A DNA stretch of 5,406 nt from Ruminococcaceae bacterium UBA866 (GTDB lineage: Bacteria > Bacillota > Clostridia > Oscillospirales > Ruminococcaceae): NCBI GenBank assembly GCA_002295325.1, contig DBGA01000073.1:21420-26825 (forward strand). The letters run 5' to 3'. Each line of letters starts with the position of its first letter. Within the stretch, counting starts at the first letter, position 1. Shown here one piece after another: positions 1-5,236 of this stretch. Both the position numbers and the translations under genes were made by a program. The notes beneath the pieces were generated by a model. The model was not told the origin of the DNA. It worked only from the letters and a program-made list of their open reading frames with translations, and did not search any database.

Positions 1-2
1 CA

Positions 3-434
3 GAGGATATCGTCATTTGCGGAATGGGTGGAGAGCTTATTATGAGCATTATTCTAAGTTCAAGTTACACAAAATCAAGCGATAAACGCTTTATTTTACA
101 GCCTATGACAAACATACCATACCTTAGAAAAACACTTTATGAAAATGGATATGAGATTTTGTCCGAAACTCCTGTTATAGATAAAAACCACGTCTACACG
201 GTTATGTTGGTGCAATATACAGGCAATGTTGAGCAGATATCCCCACTTTTTTCTCTTGTAGGAAAAATTCCAAACAACAATTCTGATGAAAGTAAAAAAT
301 ATATAATGCATCAGTTTAATAAACAAAAAAACTTGGGGGACGGCTTGAAAAAGTCTGCCGATAAAGCAAGTTTGGCAGCAGGTTATTATAAGCTTGCAGA
401 TGAAATAAAACAGCTGTTGGGGGAAAACAAATGA
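3..434 (+). CDS. trmK: tRNA (adenine(22)-N1)-methyltransferase TrmK, 5'-truncated
   Basis: This is the C-terminal 143 residues of a TrmK-family enzyme (family about 230 aa), which uses S-adenosylmethionine to methylate N1 of A22 in the tRNA D-arm region. The reading frame is open from base 3 to the window edge, so the ATG at 24 is internal and the true start is outside. The first visible residues, DIVICGMGGELI, match the conserved GMGG segment of the Rossmann-like methyltransferase domain. They are followed by LQPMTNIPYLRKTLYENGYEI, the family's typical late-domain stretch (quoted here as LQP...LRKTLYENGYEI). The last 45 residues are charged and helical (around HQFNKQKNLGDGLKK), as expected for the C-terminal helical domain that contacts tRNA. 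The stop codon overlaps the start of the next gene by 4 bp (ATGA), so the two are almost certainly cotranscribed and translationally coupled. The trmK-yqfO order is the one known from Bacillus subtilis. The identification is from recognition of motifs and is strong. Confidence 0.92.
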   Translation, partial: EDIVICGMGGELIMSIILSSSYTKSSDKRFILQPMTNIPYLRKTLYENGYEILSETPVIDKNHVYTVMLVQYTGNVEQISPLFSLVGKIPNNNSDESKKYIMHQFNKQKNLGDGLKKSADKASLAAGYYKLADEIKQLLGENK

Positions 435-1177
435 AAACAGTAAAAGAAATATATGATGTTATCAACAGCGTTGCACCCTTTGACACAGCGTTATCTTTTG
501 ATAACTGTGGTTTGCTTGTCGGTGATAAAGAAAATAACGTTTCATCCTGTGTCATTGCACTTGATATGACCACATCCGTTTTAGAGTTTGCCAAGCAAAA
601 TAATGCAAGTTTAATTATAACCCACCACCCAGTCATCTTTGATCCGCTAAAGTCGGTTACATCAGATGACATTGTCTATCAACTGATCCAAAACAATATT
701 GCAGTAATCTGTGCCCATACAAACCTAGATTTAGCAGTAAGCGGTGTCAATGATGCTCTTGCACATCGTCTTGAGTTAACTGATATAACAGATTTTGAAA
801 ATGAAGATAATATCGGTCGAGTGGGGAAGTTGCCACGACCAATGTCTTGTGATGAGTTTGCACGCTTTGTCAAAAAAAAGCTTTCTGCTAAGGCGATAAA
901 TTATACTGATTGCAACAAGCAAATCAAAACCATTGCAGTGTTGGGTGGAGAGGGAAGCGATTTTCTATATGCGAGTCAAAAATATGACGCATTTATTACC
1001 GGTGAGGTGAAACATCATATCTATCCCTATGCACAAAATGCAGGGATACAAATTTTTGTTGCTGGGCATTATGAAACTGAGGCTGTGGTTTTAAATTCGC
1101 TAAAAACTATGCTCGATAATGAATTTTCAGATGTGAATTTTTTGGTCTATGAAAGTTCTGATGTTAAATCGGTGTAA
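431..1177 (+). CDS. yqfO: Nif3-like dinuclear metal center protein (YqfO/YbgI family)
   Basis: This 248-aa protein belongs to the Nif3/GTP cyclohydrolase I type 2-like family, whose members form hexameric rings with a two-metal site. The cellular reaction is not settled. Family motifs appear in order: SFDNCGLLVGD (residues 22-32), LIITHHPVIF (61-70), CAHTNLD (94-100), GGEGSDFL (172-179), ITGEVKHH (189-196) and AGHYETE (211-217). The metal ligands are visible as H65, H66, D100, H213 and E217, all intact. The length matches the compact form (E. coli YbgI is about 247 aa). It lacks the extra central domain that makes B. subtilis YqfO about 370 aa. The start at 431 overlaps the trmK stop in ATGA and has a G-rich ribosome binding site at 419-423, 7 nt upstream. 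No terminator hairpin is evident in the 101 bp that follow. The family assignment is very secure and the biochemical role is not. Confidence 0.95.
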   Translation: MKTVKEIYDVINSVAPFDTALSFDNCGLLVGDKENNVSSCVIALDMTTSVLEFAKQNNASLIITHHPVIFDPLKSVTSDDIVYQLIQNNIAVICAHTNLDLAVSGVNDALAHRLELTDITDFENEDNIGRVGKLPRPMSCDEFARFVKKKLSAKAINYTDCNKQIKTIAVLGGEGSDFLYASQKYDAFITGEVKHHIYPYAQNAGIQIFVAGHYETEAVVLNSLKTMLDNEFSDVNFLVYESSDVKSV

Positions 1178-1211
1178 ACGATACAGCAACTGGCTACTAT
1201 ATGGAGATTAC

Positions 1212-1240
1212 TTGATATTCAATAAAAATATGTATATAAT
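1212..1240 (+). promoter_or_regulatory. Sigma-A-type promoter for the 144-aa membrane protein
   Basis: TTGATA at 1212-1217 and a perfect TATAAT at 1235-1240 are separated by exactly 17 bp. Transcription would start near 1247, giving a leader of about 30 nt before the ATG at 1279. It lies in the yqfO-to-ORF gap and suggests the downstream gene is transcribed independently, although readthrough from trmK-yqfO is also possible. The region is AT-rich, so some chance resemblance is expected, but the hexamers and spacing together are close to ideal. Confidence 0.7.
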
Positions 1241-1258
1241 AATATTAATAATATTTTT

Positions 1259-1272
1259 AGAAAGTAAGTGAT
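1259..1272 (+). promoter_or_regulatory. Extended but degenerate ribosome binding site
   Basis: AGAAAGTAAGTGAT matches the usual 16S-complementary string AGAAAGGAGGTGAT at 12 of 14 positions, but the two differences fall in the GGAGG core. The degraded core ends 10 nt before the ATG at 1279, which supports that ATG as the start. The ATG at 1271 opens only a three-codon frame whose TGA overlaps the 1279 start. Confidence 0.5.
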
Positions 1273-1278
1273 GTTTGA

Positions 1279-1713
1279 ATGAATAATAAAGCTAAGATAA
1301 TCATTCCTATGTTTCTTCTAATACTTTTGCTATCAGTATTTTTATATTTTTTCAATAGGTCTTCTTTCTACTCTACGAAATTAAATGATAACGATACTTT
1401 TTATTATAATGGTTGGAGTTTTAAGGAAGGGACAGAAGTGACAATCACCTTTTCATTAACGGATGATCTATTGAATGAACCTATTACGGGCACACTCAGA
1501 AACATGAGAACTGGTGAAGGAACACGGTTGGTGCTGTCAACTGTGGAAAATCATGTGAGTTCTTTCGCTCGTATCGATGAAACAGGAACCTATCAATTTA
1601 GTGTCAAAACCGACGATGGAATGCTGATTACAGACAAAATATCTGCAACCTATCAAGAAAATGTTCCCATAAGCAATAGCGATAATAATCCAGTAAAACT
1701 ATTAACAAATTAG
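1279..1713 (+). CDS. Unrecognised membrane-anchored or secreted small protein
   Basis: I do not recognise this 144-aa protein. Residues 1-5 are short and include a lysine. Residues 6-26 (IIIPMFLLILLLSVFLYFF region) form one strong hydrophobic helix that acts as an uncleaved signal anchor or signal peptide. There is no cysteine, hence no lipobox, and no clear signal peptidase site. The remaining ~115 residues are polar. They show alternating hydrophobic patterns typical of a small extracytoplasmic beta-sandwich, with strands around TEVTITFSL (52-60), TRLVLSTV (82-89), GTYQFSVK (103-110) and ISATYQ (121-126), ending in an Asn/Ser-rich tail. The topology is therefore probably N-in with the domain outside the membrane. 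It has its own apparent promoter (1212-1240) and is followed 11 bp later by a terminator-like palindrome, so it looks monocistronic. The start is supported by a degenerate ribosome binding site. The absence of any neighbour in the same operon gives no functional clue. That it is a real gene is likely; its function is unknown. Confidence 0.75.
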   Translation: MNNKAKIIIPMFLLILLLSVFLYFFNRSSFYSTKLNDNDTFYYNGWSFKEGTEVTITFSLTDDLLNEPITGTLRNMRTGEGTRLVLSTVENHVSSFARIDETGTYQFSVKTDDGMLITDKISATYQENVPISNSDNNPVKLLTN

Positions 1714-1724
1714 AATGACACAAA

Positions 1725-1754
1725 AAATCCTCGTATCAATTGATACGAGGATTT
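1725..1754. terminator. Perfect 30-bp palindrome, probable bidirectional terminator
   Basis: Bases 1725-1754 are a perfect palindrome centred on AATT at 1738-1741, which can fold into a stem of about 13 bp with a 4-nt loop (CCTCGTATC pairs with GATACGAGG). It begins 11 bp after the stop of the 144-aa gene. A run of six A at 1722-1727 gives a six-U tract on the minus strand, so the structure is a better terminator for the fba transcript, while the plus-strand side has only TTT then CGTTAT. It sits between convergent genes, which is where shared terminators are common. Confidence 0.75.
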
Positions 1755-1773
1755 CGTTATAAATGAGAAGAAA

Positions 1774-1828
1774 TGTAGGGAACGCACTTTGTGCGTTCCT
1801 CGGGCGACCACAAAGGGTCGCCCCTACA
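1774..1828. repeat. MITE/REP-like element of two head-to-head hairpins
   Basis: This 55-bp GC-rich block is bounded by inverted TGTAGGG (1774-1780) and CCCTACA (1822-1828). It contains two hairpins: GGAACGCAC/GTGCGTTCC (1779-1787 with 1791-1799) and GGGCGACC/GGTCGCCC (1802-1809 with 1816-1823). The two loop regions CTTTGTG (1787-1793) and CACAAAG (1809-1815) are reverse complements and lie exactly symmetrically about base 1801. The base composition contrasts sharply with the AT-rich surroundings. Its architecture resembles small dispersed palindromic repeats of clostridial genomes, but only one copy is present here, so dispersal is inferred. No clear target-site duplication is visible. It lies 24 bp beyond the fba stop and could also shape the fba mRNA 3' end. 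Confidence 0.65.
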
Positions 1829-1852
1829 AAGTCTGTGTTAATTATACTAAAA

Positions 1853-2716
1853 TTATGCTTTGTTTACTGAGCCAAAAAGCTCCATTTTCTCTTTAACAGT
1901 AGCTTTAATTGCTTCGTAACCAGGAGCAAGAAGTTTTCTAGGGTCAAAGTTTTTGCCTTGAAGGTCTTTGCCTTCTTCAATGAATTTTCTAGTAGCACCA
2001 GCAAATGCCCATTGGCACTCAGTGTTAACGTTGATTTTTGCAACTCCAAGTGAAATTGCTTTTGCAATCATTTCGTCTGGAATACCAGTTCCACCATGTA
2101 AAACAAGAGGCATATCGCCAGTTAGTTTTTGAATAGCATCAAGAGTTTCAAAGCTTAAACCAGCCCAGTTATCAGGGTATTTACCATGGATATTTCCGAT
2201 ACCAGCAGCAAGCATTGTAACACCTAGGTCTGCAATCAATTTGCACTCGTTAGGGTCAGCACATTCACCAGTACCAACAACACCGTCTTCTTCGCCACCG
2301 ATTGAACCAACTTCAGCCTCAAGTGAAAGACCTTTATCAGCACAAATTTTTACAAGCTCTGTAGTTTTTGCGATATTTTCCTCGATTGGGTAATGGGAAC
2401 CGTCAAACATTACTGATGAAAAGCCAGCTTCGATTGTTTTTAGAGCACCCTCGTAGCTACCGTGATCAAGATGTAATGCGACAGGAACAGTAATGTTAAG
2501 CTCTTCTAGCATACCGTTTACCATTCCAACGACAGTTTTGTAACCGCCCATATATTTACCAGCACCCTCAGAAACACCCAAAATAACAGGTGAATTATTC
2601 TCTTGTGCCGTTAGTAAAACTGCTTTAGTCCACTCAAGATTGTTGATGTTGAATTGACCAACTGCGTAATGACCCGCTTTTGCTTTTGTAAGCATATCTT
2701 TTGCTGAAACTAACAT
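1853..2716 (-). CDS. fba: Class II fructose-1,6-bisphosphate aldolase
   Basis: This 287-aa cytosolic zinc enzyme reversibly cleaves fructose 1,6-bisphosphate to dihydroxyacetone phosphate and glyceraldehyde 3-phosphate in glycolysis and gluconeogenesis. Its length matches B. subtilis FbaA (about 285 aa). Family motifs are intact: the N-terminal GQFNINNLEW (20-29), LHLDHG (81-86) with catalytic D84 and zinc ligand H85, FSSVMFDGSH (99-108), LEAEVGSIGGEED (132-144) with E134, GNIHG (174-178) with H177, VLHGGTG (205-211) with H207, and KINVNTE (227-233) for phosphate and substrate binding. The start is well placed: GGAGG at 2726-2730 (minus strand) lies 9 nt upstream. It appears to have its own promoter in the 152-bp gap after ogg. 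The 3' end faces the double-hairpin element and palindrome. No anomalies are seen. A tagatose-bisphosphate or other class II aldolase specificity cannot be wholly excluded from sequence, but as the apparent stand-alone glycolytic gene the FBP call is favoured. Confidence 0.95.
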   Translation of the reverse strand: MLVSAKDMLTKAKAGHYAVGQFNINNLEWTKAVLLTAQENNSPVILGVSEGAGKYMGGYKTVVGMVNGMLEELNITVPVALHLDHGSYEGALKTIEAGFSSVMFDGSHYPIEENIAKTTELVKICADKGLSLEAEVGSIGGEEDGVVGTGECADPNECKLIADLGVTMLAAGIGNIHGKYPDNWAGLSFETLDAIQKLTGDMPLVLHGGTGIPDEMIAKAISLGVAKINVNTECQWAFAGATRKFIEEGKDLQGKNFDPRKLLAPGYEAIKATVKEKMELFGSVNKA

Positions 2717-2753
2717 ATTTTTATTCCTCCGTAAATTTAATTTTTATAACTCT

Positions 2754-2782
2754 ATTATAATATAATGATTGTTAAAAAGCAA
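2754..2782 (-). promoter_or_regulatory. Probable promoter of fba
   Basis: Read on the minus strand, TTGCTT (2777-2782) and a perfect TATAAT (2754-2759) are separated by 17 bp. Transcription would begin near 2747 and give a leader of about 30 nt with GGAGG positioned 9 nt before the ATG. The -35 is weak (only TTG matches well), and the surrounding DNA is AT-rich. No terminator hairpin for ogg is seen in the same gap, so readthrough from ogg may add to fba expression. Confidence 0.5.
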
Positions 2783-2868
2783 ACGAATGATGACTTTTTA
2801 TTTTGTATAGTCTGTAAATTGTTGACTTAACTTAAAAATACCTATAAAATGAGATAAAACATATACAT

Positions 2869-3738
2869 TTATTTATTTTTAGATTTACCACTTTTCAGTT
2901 CTTCGGGGACTGCATCTTTACAAGTTCTGATATAATGAAAGATATATTGTTGGGCAATCCCTGCATAGTCTTGAAATTGTACAGGAAACCCATTTGGATA
3001 ATAATACTTCAGTGCTTTTTTTATCCAAGTATCAATTGGAAAAGCCTCAATTCGATAAAAACCAAAGAGTAAGGCACATTCAGCAACTTTAGGGCCAATC
3101 CCTTTGATTGTACGAAGTGTAATACGAGCATCTTCAATATCCATATTCTTTATATTTTCAAGATTAAGTTCGCCGTTTTTAATTTTATTTACGCAATCTA
3201 TGATGTAATCATCACGATAGCCAAGTCCAATATCAGAAAAATCTTCTTTACTTAGATTGTGTAAATCATCAACACTAGGAAAAGCATATACATCATCAAT
3301 TATATTCTTCCCAAATTTTTTGCAAAGTTTATTGATGCTGTTTTTTATGCGTGGTATATTATTGTTTTGTGATATAATAAAGGACAAGAGTGCTTCAAAG
3401 CTGTCTTGACGAACAATACGAATACCTCCTGCATATTCGAGGGCTTTCTTTAAGGTATCGTCACTTGAAAGCAAAGTTTTAAGTGGATTATAATCAGTAT
3501 GTAGGTCAAGATAGTTAACCCAAATATCATTAAAATCATCTTGTGATGTGTCGTGAAAAACAATCTCATTTTTTGTCTGAGTGAGCGATAAAACTCTACC
3601 ATGTGCAATACCAGTCATTGTATTGTTTGATGTTTTTGTAAAACGAAAACATTGCCCACAATCCAGTGTGTCGATAATGTTTATCTGCTCAATTGGAATG
3701 TCTAAAACGAGGTCATTTTCTCTTTTATAAATCTTCAT
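2869..3738 (-). CDS. ogg: 8-oxoguanine DNA glycosylase/AP lyase (OGG1 type)
   Basis: This 289-aa base-excision repair enzyme removes 8-oxoguanine from DNA and nicks the resulting abasic site. It has the two-part layout of the OGG1 family: an N-terminal beta domain with LDCGQCFRF (25-33), comparable to the SGQSFRW-type segment of eukaryotic OGG1, then the helical HhH-GPD domain. In the latter, RIVRQDSFEALLSFIISQNN (107-126) is the family signature. IKGIGPKVAECALLF (211-225) is the helix-hairpin-helix with the Schiff-base lysine K217, and AFPIDTWIKKAL (232-243) carries catalytic D236. There is no C-terminal iron-sulphur cysteine cluster, which separates it from endonuclease III and MutY. The start is supported by GGAAGG at 3744-3749, 5 nt upstream, and by a near-consensus promoter further upstream. 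The C-terminus is lysine/serine-rich. An activity on related lesions (AlkA-like) is the only alternative, and the OGG N-terminal domain argues against it. Confidence 0.92.
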   Translation of the reverse strand: MKIYKRENDLVLDIPIEQINIIDTLDCGQCFRFTKTSNNTMTGIAHGRVLSLTQTKNEIVFHDTSQDDFNDIWVNYLDLHTDYNPLKTLLSSDDTLKKALEYAGGIRIVRQDSFEALLSFIISQNNNIPRIKNSINKLCKKFGKNIIDDVYAFPSVDDLHNLSKEDFSDIGLGYRDDYIIDCVNKIKNGELNLENIKNMDIEDARITLRTIKGIGPKVAECALLFGFYRIEAFPIDTWIKKALKYYYPNGFPVQFQDYAGIAQQYIFHYIRTCKDAVPEELKSGKSKNK

Positions 3739-3796
3739 TTTTCCCTTCCTTTTTATGCGGTTTATTGCGTAAATAACTTTATCTTCTTAAATTAAA

Positions 3797-3825
3797 ATTA
3801 TACTATATTAGTGGAGGTACGTCAA
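3797..3825 (-). promoter_or_regulatory. Near-consensus promoter of ogg, overlapping the divergent gene's start
   Basis: On the minus strand TTGACG (3820-3825) and TATAAT (3797-3802) are separated by exactly 17 bp, giving a start site near 3790 and a leader of about 50 nt for ogg. The -35 hexamer includes the first base of the plus-strand ATG at 3825, and the spacer covers the plus-strand GGAGG (3813-3817). A plus-strand -10-like TATACT (3799-3804) overlaps the ogg -10, but it has no convincing -35. Confidence 0.65.
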
Positions 3826-4487
3826 TGTTAAAAGATACTATTTACACCATCCCAATCAGTGATGTGTTTGAGCCAAGGTGTGGTTGTCCAATTTGCTTAA
3901 TGCGAGATATGCTCGAAAATCGAAATGTGGAGTATGTTATGGGGGCTGCAATGATGGAGCCAGATATACGAGTTCAAACCAATAAATATGGATTTTGCAC
4001 CGAACATTTCTCCATGATAGTTGTCCAAAAGAATAGGTTATCACTTGCACTTATGCTTGAAACCCATCTTGACGAGCTGAACAAAAAGCACTTTCCGTTA
4101 AACGTAAAAAAGGGAGAGGCAACCCCTGCTAATACTTGCTACGTTTGTAATGAAATTTCGGCTTCAATGGATAAAATGCTCGAAACAATATTAACTCTAT
4201 ATTTTGCAGACAGTTCATTTAAGAAACTTGTAAATGAACAGGAATTTTTCTGTTATCAGCATTATGAGCTGCTAGTAAAAAAAGCAAGTGTAAAGCTAAA
4301 TAAAAAACAATCAGCAATATTTATAAAGGACATTACTGAAATAACACGCAAGTATTTACTATCACTGCGAGACGATGTGCATAGTTTTTCTAAAATGTTT
4401 GATTACCGCAATGCAAATATTGCAGAGAAAAGTGACGATGTAAAATTTTCTTTAGAGCGTGCAATCTCGTTTTTAACAGGCAGATAG
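3825..4487 (+). CDS. DUF6062-type protein with two CxxC...CxxH modules
   Basis: This 220-aa protein resembles the DUF6062 family of Firmicutes, whose function is unknown. The N-terminus matches the pattern I associate with that family: an Ile-rich start, CPIC, then MEPDIR and GFCTEHF, then LALMLETHL. Two modules can be read in tandem. The first has C21-x2-C24 and, 33 residues on, C58-x2-H61. The second has C105-x2-C108 and, 34 residues on, C143-x2-H146. The sequences after each CxxH are also alike (FCTEHFSMIVVQK versus FCYQHYELLVKK), pointing to an internal duplication. The C-terminus has SKMFDYRN (189-196), another conserved-looking block. There is no signal peptide or membrane segment, so it is probably cytosolic. 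A zinc (or other metal) role for the Cys/His sets is an inference. The start has GGAGG 7 nt upstream. The gene is monocistronic, ending at a strong terminator. Confidence 0.82.
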   Translation: MLKDTIYTIPISDVFEPRCGCPICLMRDMLENRNVEYVMGAAMMEPDIRVQTNKYGFCTEHFSMIVVQKNRLSLALMLETHLDELNKKHFPLNVKKGEATPANTCYVCNEISASMDKMLETILTLYFADSSFKKLVNEQEFFCYQHYELLVKKASVKLNKKQSAIFIKDITEITRKYLLSLRDDVHSFSKMFDYRNANIAEKSDDVKFSLERAISFLTGR

Positions 4488-4527
4488 ATGTATTTTATGT
4501 AGAATAAGTTTTTTTGAACGTTACGTG

Positions 4528-4562
4528 AAAACAGTCAAGGGGTTAACCTTGACTGTTTTTTT
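4528..4562 (+). terminator. Intrinsic terminator of the DUF6062-type gene
   Basis: A 13-bp perfect stem (AAAACAGTCAAGG at 4528-4540 pairing with CCTTGACTGTTTT at 4547-4559) with a 6-nt loop GGTTAA is followed by a run of seven T (4556-4562), partly within the stem. It lies 40 bp after the stop codon. The minus-strand side ends in only four U, so it is mainly a plus-strand terminator, though it may also help end the convergent mntP transcript, whose stop is 44 bp away. Confidence 0.88.
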
Positions 4563-4606
4563 ATACTATATGTATTTTTAAAATGGATTATCACATTTTC
4601 GACGAT

Positions 4607-5167
4607 TTACGCTAAGAACATATGCTCAATAAATATCTTTAATCCAATCAGTATCAAAATTGTACCCCCAAAAATTTCTGCTTTTGAGTTTAGCTTGTCA
4701 CCAATTTTTTTACCAAGTCGAACTGCAACAATACTCAAAATAAAGGTAGTAACTGCGATAACCGATACAGCAACGAAAATATTTACGTTCATTGCAGCAA
4801 AGCTTACACCCACTGCAAGTGCGTCAATGCTTGTTGCAATTCCTTGTAAAAGCAATAGCTTGAGTGTTAACGGTTTTAGTGGGCAAGAGCTATCGTGGTG
4901 CAACCCGTCATATATCATTTTGCCACCAATAATAGATAGCAATATGAGCGCAATCCAATGGTCGATACCTGCAATCTGATTAGAAAAAACAGAGCCGGCA
5001 TAGTAACCTATAAGAGGCATCAGCCCTTGAAAAATTCCAAATACCAACCCAATTAACAGGGTGTATTTCAATCTAATTTGCTTATAGCACATACCGTTTG
5101 TCATTGATACGGCACAGGCATCCATTGAAAGCCCAAGTCCGATTAAAAGAATCTCAAAAATATTCAT
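4607..5167 (-). CDS. mntP: Manganese efflux pump MntP
   Basis: This 186-aa inner-membrane protein exports Mn2+ and protects against manganese overload. Length and layout match MntP (about 188 aa): six hydrophobic helices at roughly 4-24, 36-57, 68-88, 103-125, 130-150 and 164-184, arranged as two related three-helix halves. The paired signatures are GLGLSMDACAVSM (10-22) and ATSIDALAVGVSFA (111-124). They carry the membrane-embedded acidic residues D16 and D115 needed for Mn2+ transport in the family. The start is the only possible one, since a stop (TAA) follows upstream in frame after no other start codon, but its ribosome binding site is unusually distant. It follows tgt on the same strand after a 69-bp gap that may hold a weak promoter. 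No MntR box or manganese riboswitch is recognisable. The identification is strong. Confidence 0.95.
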   Translation of the reverse strand: MNIFEILLIGLGLSMDACAVSMTNGMCYKQIRLKYTLLIGLVFGIFQGLMPLIGYYAGSVFSNQIAGIDHWIALILLSIIGGKMIYDGLHHDSSCPLKPLTLKLLLLQGIATSIDALAVGVSFAAMNVNIFVAVSVIAVTTFILSIVAVRLGKKIGDKLNSKAEIFGGTILILIGLKIFIEHMFLA

Positions 5168-5178
5168 AAGTAATATAG

Positions 5179-5186
5179 TTCCCTCT
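5179..5186 (-). promoter_or_regulatory. Distant ribosome binding site of mntP
   Basis: AGAGGGAA on the minus strand is the only purine-rich site upstream of the mntP ATG. GAGGG ends 13 nt before the start codon, longer than the 5-9 nt seen for the neighbouring genes. No alternative in-frame ATG, GTG or TTG lies closer to it, so translation initiation may be weak. Confidence 0.5.
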
Positions 5187-5201
5187 GTTGTAAAGTTTTA
5201 T

Positions 5202-5229
5202 ATGATATAGTTACGAATAAAAAAGTCAC
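5202..5229 (-). promoter_or_regulatory. Possible weak promoter between tgt and mntP
   Basis: On the minus strand GTGACT (5224-5229) and TATCAT (5202-5207) are separated by 16 bp, matching consensus at 4 and 5 of 6 positions. Transcription would start near 5195, just upstream of the ribosome binding site. In such AT-rich DNA this could be chance, and mntP could instead be transcribed from upstream of tgt. Confidence 0.3.
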
Positions 5230-5236
5230 ATATACA

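Noticed and set aside
316..873. Two minus-strand open frames (316-672 and 679-873) opposite trmK and yqfO
   Set aside because: They lie wholly opposite secure genes with conserved catalytic motifs, have no family resemblance and no ribosome binding site context. They are antisense shadows.
1271..1282. Three-codon frame ATG TTT GAA TGA whose stop overlaps the 1279 start
   Set aside because: It could act as a coupled mini-leader, but so short a frame arises easily by chance and the extended ribosome site fits the 1279 start.
1774..1828. CRISPR repeat or tRNA-like fold
   Set aside because: There is a single copy, no spacers and no cloverleaf or conserved tRNA bases. Paired hairpins with terminal inverted repeats explain it better.
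1864..2067. 67-codon open frame in another minus-strand frame inside fba
   Set aside because: It overlaps the C-terminal half of an intact aldolase, and its lysine/leucine repetition is a frame-shifted reading of the fba codons.
2822..2848. Plus-strand TTGACT...TATAAA promoter-like pair
   Set aside because: The spacer is only 15 bp, and it would transcribe antisense to ogg with no plus-strand gene downstream for about 1 kb.
4580..4599. AAAATG...CATTTT weak hairpin just beyond the mntP stop
   Set aside because: Only 6 bp of almost pure A-T pairing, with no following U-tract. It is unlikely to terminate transcription.
4695..4979. Plus-strand 94-codon open frame within mntP
   Set aside because: It is antisense to the helices of MntP. 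Its composition is the complement of hydrophobic codons, and it has no start context.
5168..5236. yybP-ykoY manganese riboswitch ahead of mntP
   Set aside because: The 69-bp gap is too short to hold the aptamer plus an expression platform, and no characteristic paired elements are seen.
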